Source: Saccharospirillum sp. (GTDB lineage Bacteria; Pseudomonadota; Gammaproteobacteria; Pseudomonadales; Natronospirillaceae). From it: DNA of 64,000 nt. The stretch covers positions 1,488,001 through 1,552,000 of the forward strand of contig JAGYIL010000001.1 of assembly GCA_018402545.1 (NCBI GenBank), given 5' to 3'. Positions within the stretch are counted from its first letter, which is position 1. Each line of letters begins with the position of its first letter. The position numbers were made by a program, and so were the translations under genes. Under the pieces are notes generated by a model that did no database searches, was not told where the DNA came from, and worked only from the letters and a program-made list of their open reading frames with translations. Positions 19,955 to 26,242 of this stretch are shown here, piece by piece.

Positions 19955-20503
19955 TTAGAAATTGTAACCCAGGCCAACCGTATAGGCCCAGACACCATCG
20001 TCCTGGAATGAATCGGAGGCATCGCTGGTGCTGTCGAACAGGAACTGATATTCAACACGTGACAGGAAGTAGGTTTTTGACTGCACGTAATACTTCAAAC
20101 CACCTTCCAGGCCAGCGAAGGCACTGTTATTAACGCCATCGCCGTAGATACCACCCAGACTACCGCCCACGAAAGGCCGTGCCCGGTCATTCAGAAACTG
20201 ATAGTTAACGTAGCCGCGAGTAGAGCCGTTCCAGAAATCATCGGTAATGCTTTCACCACTGATACTGGCATAGTTCACGCTTTGTCGGATACCGGCGACC
20301 AGACTGTCTCCGAGATACCAGCCAAGATCACCGGTTACACCAAAGCTACCACTGTTAAATTCCTGATCACTGCTACCGGTTCCGGATATTGAAAATTCCT
20401 GTTCGCCCTGATCGGGGCCGAATTGCAATTTTTCTGCCGACAGTGCCATAGGTAGGGCACCCAGTACGCAGAACGTTATTGCCGCTGTATGGATTCTGAT
20501 CAT
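19955..20503 (-). CDS. Outer-membrane beta-barrel protein
   Basis: A 182-residue exported protein. It has a signal peptide (MIRIHTAAITFCVLGALPMALSA), then alternating strands rich in Tyr/Phe/Gly, ending with the outer-membrane signature GVWAYTVGLGYNF (C-terminal Phe). Size and strand content suggest a small eight-stranded barrel of the OmpA/OmpW-like porin superfamily; the ligand or role is unknown. ATG 20503 has AAGGAA seven bases upstream; the longer frame to 21145 is not coding. The position within the stress island suggests an envelope-adaptation role, which is inference. Confidence 0.8.
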   Translation of the reverse strand: MIRIHTAAITFCVLGALPMALSAEKLQFGPDQGEQEFSISGTGSSDQEFNSGSFGVTGDLGWYLGDSLVAGIRQSVNYASISGESITDDFWNGSTRGYVNYQFLNDRARPFVGGSLGGIYGDGVNNSAFAGLEGGLKYYVQSKTYFLSRVEYQFLFDSTSDASDSFQDDGVWAYTVGLGYNF

Positions 20504-20812
20504 GAGACATTCCTTGCTTGAAGTGTTCGGGTTAAACGTCCGAACTGCGCCAACATGTCTTATGGGCAGGCCGTGACGAAGCGAATGGCGGGGTTGTCTG
20601 CCAACGCAAACGCTAGCCTTCATAATCATCGCTGGTGGCCTGGGCGTCTGTTCGAAAGCGCACCCTGCAAAAAAATTGTTCGCTTGGTGGGTCATCGCAC
20701 AGACCTCTGCACGCCATTTCACTAGCTTGATGATTGGGAGTCTTGCCGTGTATCTGTGTTCGTTTACGGCGCCAGACAATACCCAAACACGGCATTCATA
20801 GGAGAACAGCTC

Positions 20813-20986
20813 ATGAACAAGAACCAGACTCAGGATAAATCGAAGAAAGAAAATATGGGGGTGGTCGGCGAAAAAGCGGCTGCTGACAAAAGCAGCGACA
20901 AAAAGGGTAAAGGCGGTAAGCAGGGAGGAAATTCCGGAGCCGTATTGGGAGAGATCAACGACGACCCGAAGAAAAAACAGAAATAA
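20813..20986 (+). CDS. Small Lys/Gly-rich hydrophilic protein
   Basis: This 57-residue ORF starts behind AGGAGA with good spacing (ATG 20813). It is almost entirely hydrophilic, rich in Lys, Gly, Asp and Gln, with no predicted membrane segment: MNKNQTQDKSKKENMG, a KGKGGKQGG stretch, and an end of DDPKKKQK. The composition resembles disordered, stress-induced hydrophilin-type proteins, but I recognise no family. The position beside envelope and stress genes and the good ribosome binding site support it being real. Confidence 0.6.
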   Translation: MNKNQTQDKSKKENMGVVGEKAAADKSSDKKGKGGKQGGNSGAVLGEINDDPKKKQK

Positions 20987-21072
20987 GCGCTTTAACGACT
21001 CGATTTCTGAGTACATTCGCCTGCGGATACTGGCAGGTTGATCTGGCGGACCCGAAAAAGGAGTTGGATATG

Positions 21073-21288
21073 ATGAGTAAGAGAGTTCTTGCCCTGGTAT
21101 TGCTGGTGGTGGGCCTGATCCTGCTTTTCTTCGCCTATCAATCATCGCAGAGCCTGGGTGACCAGGTAACTGAAGCAGTGACTGGCCGTTTTACCGACTC
21201 CACGACCTGGTTTATGATCCTGGGTGCTGCCTCGGCGGTCGCCGGCGTTGTAATGCTTTTAACGGGCAGGACACGGCGGCATTTCTAA
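21073..21288 (+). CDS. DUF3185 family small membrane protein
   Basis: The 71-residue protein has two transmembrane helices (RVLALVLLVVGLILLFFAY and WFMILGAASAVAGVVMLLTG) joined by a short SQSLGDQVTEAVTGRFTD loop. This matches the DUF3185 layout (unknown function, frequent in stress clusters). AAGGAG lies at 21058-21063; ATG 21073 has nine-base spacing, and ATG 21070 is also possible. The AI-2E permease gene begins two bases after its stop, so the two are likely one transcript. Confidence 0.8.
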   Translation: MSKRVLALVLLVVGLILLFFAYQSSQSLGDQVTEAVTGRFTDSTTWFMILGAASAVAGVVMLLTGRTRRHF

Positions 21289-21289
21289 G

Positions 21290-22477
21290 GTGAGGGCTCA
21301 CGGTTCGCCCCAAGCCGGCGTTGACGACGCAGGTGCCAGTGACGTTCAATCGCCATTGAGCCCCAGAACGCGTCTGTTCAGCGCCCCCGAGCTAAGACTT
21401 TTCCGTTATACAGCCATACTTTCCTGTTTGGTTGTTTTAGCTGGGCTGACCGTGATTGTCGTCTGGTCATTCAGCTGGATACTCAGTGTTTTCTACAATC
21501 TGCTGTTGTCACTGTCTATTGCCGGTATTCTGGCGCTTGTGCTTCACCCTGTGGTGGAGTTTCTGGAGCAGCGAATGCATCTCCCGCATCTATTAGCGGT
21601 CGTTTTTGTGTTGCTGGTGTTCTTCTTGTTCCTGGGCGCCATGATTTTTCTGCTTGTCCCTATTCTGGTAGAACAGGCTATTCAGTTTATGACCATGCTA
21701 CCGGGCATGCTGGAACGGTGGCAGTCGTACTTTTCGTACAGCTTTCCGGAGATCAGTGCCATGATTTCAAACAGTCTTGAGGGTAATGGCGAAGAGGGCT
21801 CTGGGTCTGTATTGCCGGGGCTGGGCGATACGGGAAGAACCATCATGTCCTATCTGGGCCTGCTCGCGAGTATGAGCTTTGTCCCCCTGCTTTTGTTCTT
21901 TACCTTGCATTCCGGTCATTTGCTGCGAGGTCAGGTATCCGAGCTGCTGTCGGTGTTTAACAAGCCTACCCAGAAGAAGTCCCTCTATTTCATGGATGTG
22001 TTTGTAGAGTATGTCACCACCTTTTTTCAGGGCCAGCTGATCATCGCGGTCTGCATGGGCACTCTGTATGCGATGAGCTTTACCTTGATAGGGCTTAACT
22101 TTGGTCTACTGGTAGGTCTCGTTCTTGGGTTGCTGAACATAGTTCCCTTTCTCGGATCGCTGATTGGCCTGATGGTCGTCTTGCCGATGGCCTATTTTCA
22201 ACCCGAAGGCAGCTTCCAGTTGCTGCTCCTGGCCGGTGTGGTATTTGCCGCCGTTCAGCTGGTGGAAAGTTGGCTGCTAACGCCCAAAATCATGGGTAAT
22301 CGTTCGGGCCTGCATCCGGCGCTGGTGGTTATTTCGCTGTTTTTCTGGGGCACGGTACTGGGCGGAATCATAGGTATGGTACTCGCAGTGCCTCTCACCG
22401 CATTTATGGTAGCCATTTGGGGTGAAATTAAGGCAAGCCTCAAACGCGCTCTGAGCAATAGGGAGGTAGGAACGTGA
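21290..22477 (+). CDS. AI-2E family (PerM/YdiK-like) membrane transporter
   Basis: A 395-residue integral membrane protein of the AI-2E (UPF0118) family. It has about eight helices, a characteristic central amphipathic region (MLPGMLERWQSYFSYSFPEI) and the C-terminal signature VESWLLTPKIMGNRSGLHPA, then FFWGTVLGGIIGMVLAVPL. Family members range from a quorum-signal exporter to Na+/H+ antiporters, so the substrate is not assignable; a salt-stress role would fit the context. GTG 21290 is used because it follows the upstream stop directly. No good Shine-Dalgarno is visible, suggesting coupling to the DUF3185 gene. The stop overlaps the next start. Confidence 0.85.
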   Translation: MRAHGSPQAGVDDAGASDVQSPLSPRTRLFSAPELRLFRYTAILSCLVVLAGLTVIVVWSFSWILSVFYNLLLSLSIAGILALVLHPVVEFLEQRMHLPHLLAVVFVLLVFFLFLGAMIFLLVPILVEQAIQFMTMLPGMLERWQSYFSYSFPEISAMISNSLEGNGEEGSGSVLPGLGDTGRTIMSYLGLLASMSFVPLLLFFTLHSGHLLRGQVSELLSVFNKPTQKKSLYFMDVFVEYVTTFFQGQLIIAVCMGTLYAMSFTLIGLNFGLLVGLVLGLLNIVPFLGSLIGLMVVLPMAYFQPEGSFQLLLLAGVVFAAVQLVESWLLTPKIMGNRSGLHPALVVISLFFWGTVLGGIIGMVLAVPLTAFMVAIWGEIKASLKRALSNREVGT

Positions 22478-22890
22478 AACAAGCCAATGCAACTGAGAAT
22501 ATGGCAAACAGTATTCGGGATGTCATGAGCATTCTCAAATCAATGCCGGCGGATATGATTAGCCTGGTAATGGTAGAAACGCAGTTGTTTGGGAGTACTG
22601 CTCTGGCGATGCTGAAACTCTGCGTGGTGATCGGGCTGCTGTTGGTAGCGGGGTGGTTGTTTACCAGTGCCGCCGCGGTGATCATTCTGGAAGACCTGAG
22701 TGATATTGGTTTGTTAGCTGCTGTAGTGATCGTTGCCTTGTCTAATCTTGGTTTGGCGGCTTTGCTCATTTTGCGGTTACGTTATATTGCCCGCGATCTT
22801 ACTTTTCGTGAGAGTCGGTCAAGTGTAAATACCTTGCTTGCTCATGCCAGAACGCTAGTGGATAACGACGCCGAAGAGCAATCAAGGTAA
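22474..22890 (+). CDS. YqjE-like (phage holin superfamily III) membrane protein
   Basis: A 138-residue protein with an N-terminal amphipathic helix (about 1-45) and two membrane helices (ALAMLKLCVVIGLLLVAGWLF, and IGLLAAVVIVALSNLGLAALLI). The charged tail has the RESRSSVNTLLAH element. This is the layout of YqjE/DUF1469 proteins, which sit with YqjD in Enterobacteria. GTG 22474 overlaps the previous stop by four bases (GTGA) and has GGGAGG upstream. Here, unlike E. coli, it is convergent with the YqjD-like and small partner genes at 22894-23462. Confidence 0.75.
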   Translation: MKQANATENMANSIRDVMSILKSMPADMISLVMVETQLFGSTALAMLKLCVVIGLLLVAGWLFTSAAAVIILEDLSDIGLLAAVVIVALSNLGLAALLILRLRYIARDLTFRESRSSVNTLLAHARTLVDNDAEEQSR

Positions 22891-22893
22891 CTT

Positions 22894-23175
22894 TCAGCGT
22901 GTGGAAGAGCCAACCAGGCCAGCGATGATATCTTCGGCTTTTACATTGCCAGCAAGGGTGGTCAGAAGTTCCCTGGCATTTTTGATGCCGGGCATACCCA
23001 AACGCTCGGCCAATACACCAGAAACAAAGGCGATGGGCAGGGCGGCCGGGCTATGTGCGAGTTGTGTTGCTCGACCGACCAGACTGTTGATGCGTTGGTG
23101 TGCAATGTCTGCGCGACGGTCAATATCGCCGCGCAGTAGCGCGGCTCTTAGTTTTAACTCGGTTCGACGGGACAT
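22894..23175 (-). CDS. Small hydrophilic protein coupled to the DUF883 gene
   Basis: The 93-residue product begins MSRRTELKLRAALLRGDIDRR, is helical and basic at the N-terminus, and has a modest hydrophobic stretch (AALPIAFVSGVLAERLG). Its start ATG overlaps the stop of the upstream DUF883 gene by one base (TAATG), a sign of translational coupling. By position it resembles YqjK, which sits next to yqjD and yqjE in E. coli, but sequence similarity to YqjK is not evident to me. Function unknown. Confidence 0.6.
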   Translation of the reverse strand: MSRRTELKLRAALLRGDIDRRADIAHQRINSLVGRATQLAHSPAALPIAFVSGVLAERLGMPGIKNARELLTTLAGNVKAEDIIAGLVGSSTR

Positions 23176-23462
23176 TAAGACGGACGCTTCCAAGCAGATA
23201 GCAGGGTTCCTGCAGCAAATGCGAGTCCGAGCGAGATCATCGGGTTTTCCTGAACAAAGCCACTAATAGACTGCAGAGTGTCATCAGTACGTTCCCGCGT
23301 CTTTTGCCCGGCTTCTCTGGCGTGGGCTTTCACGTCTGCGGCTTCATGACGGATTCGCTCTTCGGCTTTTCCGGCTGTTTTGGCTATCTGGTCTACTGAA
23401 CCGTGGGCACTCTCCGATAGCCGGTCTGTAGTGGCGTGTTCACTGTTGGTTGCTTTACTCAT
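23175..23462 (-). CDS. DUF883 family (YqjD/ElaB-like) protein
   Basis: A 95-residue protein with a long charged amphipathic helix, AEERIRHEAADVKAHAREAG then QKTRERTDDTLQSISGF, and a C-terminal glycine-rich membrane anchor ENPMISLGLAFAAGTLLSAW followed by a basic end. This is the DUF883 (YqjD/ElaB/YgaM) pattern. E. coli relatives are stationary-phase, RpoS-dependent proteins anchored in the inner membrane that bind ribosomes. The start at 23462 is chosen because GGAGA lies just before; ATG 23474 is in frame. The next gene is coupled to it. Confidence 0.85.
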   Translation of the reverse strand: MSKATNSEHATTDRLSESAHGSVDQIAKTAGKAEERIRHEAADVKAHAREAGQKTRERTDDTLQSISGFVQENPMISLGLAFAAGTLLSAWKRPS

Positions 23463-23774
23463 GGTGTTCTCCATTGCCGTATAGGCATTGTGTGCGGCTT
23501 TGCGGACTGTGCAGTGCGCAAACGAAAAGTGGCTGCCTTTCGGCTTCCACCTCTGTGAGCAACCAAGTTTCCAGATTCAGTGACTGGTTGTCTGCGCGCC
23601 AACGTACAAAGACCCGGTGGTGTACGTAAATTTACCCTGGGGCTTTCTGTCAGGTGTTGTAGGAATGATCGGGTAGCAGCACGCATCGGGTAGGATCGTT
23701 TGTTCGCGGGCGCACAGACCTTTTCAAGCCCGTCTGCCATCATGCGTTTCTGCCTTAACGACGTTTCGTTCAGT

Positions 23775-23794
23775 TAAACGGAAATTTCCGTTTA
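23775..23794. promoter_or_regulatory. Perfect 20-bp palindrome between divergent genes
   Basis: TAAACGGAAATTTCCGTTTA is a perfect 20-bp palindrome. It lies between the divergent DUF883 operon and the small lipoprotein gene, about 85 bases before the latter. It looks like a dimeric regulator's operator. It matches no consensus I know with confidence. Confidence 0.5.
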
Positions 23795-23878
23795 GGAGCA
23801 GAGTCAATAGCTGTCTGAATACCCACTTGGTCAGGTTTCAGAGCAGTGCATTTCAATCATCTGCCAGGAGTCAATACC

Positions 23879-24043
23879 ATGAAACTTAACAAAGCATTGT
23901 CAGCCACCTTAATCGCAAGTGTTTTTGTTGTTACGTTAGCTGGCTGCGACAGAGACGGACCTCTGGAAGAAGCCGGTGAACAAATGGATGACAGTATTGA
24001 GGATACCGGTGACGCTATAGAAGATGCCACAGACGGAAACTGA
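23879..24043 (+). CDS. Small acidic lipoprotein
   Basis: A 54-residue protein with a lipoprotein signal peptide: MKLNKALSATLIASVFVVTL followed by the lipobox LAGC at residue 22-25. The mature part is very short and acidic (rich in Glu and Asp, e.g. EEAGEQMDDSIEDTGDAIED). It resembles the entericidin-like and other small stress lipoproteins in size and composition. AGGAG is placed eight bases before ATG 23879. Function unknown; it fits the stress and envelope island. Confidence 0.75.
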   Translation: MKLNKALSATLIASVFVVTLAGCDRDGPLEEAGEQMDDSIEDTGDAIEDATDGN

Positions 24044-24167
24044 GCTGGAGCGTCTGCATAGACTGGAATTTTCAAGTACTGTGATTGCCTCTGCGTTTCG
24101 GTTTGGATGACTGTAGTCGAGTCACTATCATTCCTTTGTAAAGAAGGCTCCTTCGAGGAGCCCCCGA

Positions 24168-25238
24168 ATGCTTATGAAAACTATTCTGGTCATCATCGCA
24201 CTGTTATTGATTGTTGCTACGGTATTGCCATTGCTGCGCATTGACCAGTGGTGGATTCGCGTTCTGGACTTTCCTCGAGCGCAAATTACCATCGCAGGCA
24301 TTGTAATAATTGCTCTCTATCTCTTTTTCTGGGACCTGCATCGTGCCACAGACAATCTTGTTCTTGTTCTCTTAGTGGTAGCCCTGGGATATCAGATGGT
24401 AAAAATGCTTCCCTATACCGCATTAATGCCCAGGCAAGTGATGGATGCAGATTCGGCGGCCAATGAGCCTACACTTAAATTGCTGGTCGCCAATGTACTG
24501 ATGGATAACCGGGAGTCAGATGCGTTTCTGGCGCTGGTACGCCGCTACGACCCGGATGTGATTTTAACAGTAGAAACTGACCAGTGGTGGGAAGCAGCGC
24601 TACGGCCCCTGGAAGAAACCTATGTTTATACGCTTAAGAACCCACTCGACACGACCTATGGCATGCTGGTTTACAGTCGGTTGGAAATGATTGACCCGAG
24701 CATTCGCTTTATTCTCAAAGACAGCATCCCGTCAATGCACATGCAGGTTGTACTTGCTTCAAACGACCGTGTTTACCTGCATTTTGTGCATCCGGATCCT
24801 CCCAACCCCAGGTATGCAACCGAAACAACGGAACGGGATGCAGAAGTGCTGATCATTGGCCGCGAAGTCGAGCGGCGCGACAAGCCAACCATCATCGCGG
24901 GCGATTTCAATGATGTCGCCTGGTCTTACACCACTTCATTATTTCAAAAGGCCAGTGGCTTGCTTGACCCGCGTATCGGACGAGGCATGTTCAACACCTT
25001 CAATGCCAAAAACCCGGTGTTTCGCTGGCCACTTGACCATGTCTTTCATACCGATCACTTCAAGCTTGTGCGTATTGAGCGAGGCCCCGCCTGGGGTTCT
25101 GACCACTTTCCTATGTTTATCGAACTGAGTCTTGATCCGGGAGCTGAACAAGACCAGCAAGAACCTGACACTAACCGAGTTGAGGAAGAGCAGGTCGACG
25201 AAAAAATTGAAGAGGGCAGGGCGCAATCGAACGAGTGA
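24168..25238 (+). CDS. Membrane-anchored endonuclease/exonuclease/phosphatase family protein
   Basis: A 356-residue protein with three N-terminal membrane helices (residues ~4-22, 38-55, 62-80) and a soluble EEP domain (~95-330). EEP signatures are IIAGDFNDVAW (Mg/catalytic Asp-Asn) and GPAWGSDHFPMFIEL (catalytic Asp-His), with an early VANVLMDNRESDAF and VETDQWW. A C-terminal Glu/Gln-rich tail follows. EEP proteins cleave phosphodiesters of nucleic acids, lipids or phosphoinositides; topology puts the domain probably in the periplasm, and the substrate is unknown. GAGGAG precedes ATG 24168; ATG 24174 is a close alternative. Confidence 0.85.
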   Translation: MLMKTILVIIALLLIVATVLPLLRIDQWWIRVLDFPRAQITIAGIVIIALYLFFWDLHRATDNLVLVLLVVALGYQMVKMLPYTALMPRQVMDADSAANEPTLKLLVANVLMDNRESDAFLALVRRYDPDVILTVETDQWWEAALRPLEETYVYTLKNPLDTTYGMLVYSRLEMIDPSIRFILKDSIPSMHMQVVLASNDRVYLHFVHPDPPNPRYATETTERDAEVLIIGREVERRDKPTIIAGDFNDVAWSYTTSLFQKASGLLDPRIGRGMFNTFNAKNPVFRWPLDHVFHTDHFKLVRIERGPAWGSDHFPMFIELSLDPGAEQDQQEPDTNRVEEEQVDEKIEEGRAQSNE

Positions 25239-25265
25239 TGTTGTCTTGATAAAACGGGGTTAACA

Positions 25266-25283
25266 GTACGGTAGCGTACGGTA
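25266..25283 (+). promoter_or_regulatory. Tandem GTACGGTA repeats before the GlsB gene
   Basis: Two copies of GTACGGTA (25266-25273 and 25276-25283) are spaced by one helical turn (10 bases start to start). They sit about 70 bases upstream of the GlsB/YeaQ-like start. Such phased direct repeats often mark an activator binding site. The binding factor is unknown. Confidence 0.35.
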
Positions 25284-25353
25284 ATAATTGCACAGCAGAG
25301 GTATGCTTTTCATTCAGACGCCTGATGCGTCCGGGTAAAAGGAGGATAACATT

Positions 25354-25620
25354 ATGGGTATTATCATTTGGCTCATCATGGGTGGCCTGATCGGCTGGAT
25401 TGCCAGCATGATCATGGGTACTAATGGCCAGCAAGGTATTATTTTGAATGTAGTGGTCGGCATTGTTGGCGCTCTGATTGGAGGCTGGCTGATCGGGCCT
25501 TTGCTCGGCGCAGGCTCCATTAACGATGGCCTCAGTATTATGAGTGTTATCGTGTCGTTGATCGGCGCGGTTATCTTGCTGGCTATTCTGAGTTTCTTTC
25601 AGCGTGGTTCTGCTCGCTGA
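25354..25620 (+). CDS. GlsB/YeaQ/YmgE family stress membrane protein
   Basis: An 88-residue small membrane protein of the transglycosylase-associated family. It has three hydrophobic segments (IIIWLIMGGLIGWIASMIMG, ILNVVVGIVGALIGGWLIG, MSVIVSLIGAVILLAILSFF) with the conserved Gly-rich core. Relatives are induced by osmotic, envelope or stationary-phase stress in several bacteria; the molecular role is unknown. A very good Shine-Dalgarno (AAAGGAGG) precedes ATG 25354. Confidence 0.9.
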   Translation: MGIIIWLIMGGLIGWIASMIMGTNGQQGIILNVVVGIVGALIGGWLIGPLLGAGSINDGLSIMSVIVSLIGAVILLAILSFFQRGSAR

Positions 25621-25693
25621 ATGGCGTCGCCAGCCTGGTGTGTTTGCACCCGGCTGGCTTGCTTTCGGCGCAATCAATTCTTTAGGTGGGCTT

Positions 25694-25711
25694 TACTGTC
25701 GACCGACAGTA
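25694..25711. promoter_or_regulatory. Perfect inverted repeat upstream of the BON-domain gene
   Basis: TACTGTCG and CGACAGTA flank a 2-base centre (AC), forming a perfect 18-bp inverted repeat 35 bases before the BON-domain ATG. It is two bases too short to be a standard gammaproteobacterial LexA box, so another dimeric regulator is more likely. Confidence 0.4.
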
Positions 25712-25745
25712 TTAACCCAAGTACTGGTAACTGGAGACTTTAATC

Positions 25746-26060
25746 ATGAATCCGACAAGATCAATATTTGCATCACTGCTAGCAGTGCTGCTGTTAACGA
25801 CTGTCATCGGTTGTGCGGGCAGTGCAACTCAGGAAAGTACCGGCGAATACATTGATGACACCTGGATCACCACCAAGGTAAAGGCCTCTCTGGTTGATGA
25901 CCCGACCGTTAAGGCGCGTGAGGTTAATGTTGAGACGTTCAAAGGCGTTGTGCAACTCAGTGGCTTTGTCGAGTCACAGGAAGCGATGGATAGAGCCGTC
26001 GCGGTTGCCAACAGTATCGAGGGTGTGACTTCAGTCCGAAACGACATGACGATAAAATAA
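25746..26060 (+). CDS. BON-domain lipoprotein (OsmY-like)
   Basis: A 104-residue exported lipoprotein. The signal peptide MNPTRSIFASLLAVLLLTTV is followed by lipobox VIGC, then one BON domain (about 37-104): YIDDTWITTKVKASLVDDP, VNVETFKGVVQLSGFVES, and GVTSVRNDMTIK. BON domains bind membranes; OsmY is an osmotically induced periplasmic relative. The lipid anchor probably places this in the outer or inner membrane. The 18-bp palindrome upstream is the likely control site. It ends the stress island. Confidence 0.85.
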   Translation: MNPTRSIFASLLAVLLLTTVIGCAGSATQESTGEYIDDTWITTKVKASLVDDPTVKAREVNVETFKGVVQLSGFVESQEAMDRAVAVANSIEGVTSVRNDMTIK

Positions 26061-26144
26061 CCGCTTTTGGCGGCAAGTCGGTTCCGCCGGTACTGTTCAG
26101 GTCAGATCAGATCGCAGTCGGCAAAGTCAAGACCCGTAAGGTGA

Positions 26145-26174
26145 GTAGGAGTTAAACTGAGGCACTACTCCTAC
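26145..26174. promoter_or_regulatory. Inverted repeat before the MalT-type regulator gene
   Basis: GTAGGAGT (26145-26152) and ACTCCTAC (26167-26174) are perfect 8-bp inverted copies, 85 bases after the BON gene and about 70 before the regulator start. It may be a terminator stem without a T run, or an operator. The CTAC motif recurs after the regulator gene in CTACTTAAGTAG. Confidence 0.35.
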
Positions 26175-26242
26175 AAGCCTTTCATTCCCTACAGGTACTT
26201 TCGAGACTACCATTTTGGTGGATTTTGAGGTATCTGTTAACC

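Noticed and set aside
19955-21145. 396-codon frame on the minus strand
   Set aside because: Only its C-terminal 182 residues are a real gene (outer-membrane barrel). The upstream part has no family features and overlaps a small plus-strand gene.
23459-23743. 95-codon minus-strand frame upstream of the DUF883 gene
   Set aside because: It has no ribosome site, no family features and lies where the promoter of the DUF883 gene should be.
25694-25711. TACTGTCG-AC-CGACAGTA as a LexA (SOS) box
   Set aside because: The LexA box has ten bases between CTG and CAG; here there are eight. No SOS gene follows.
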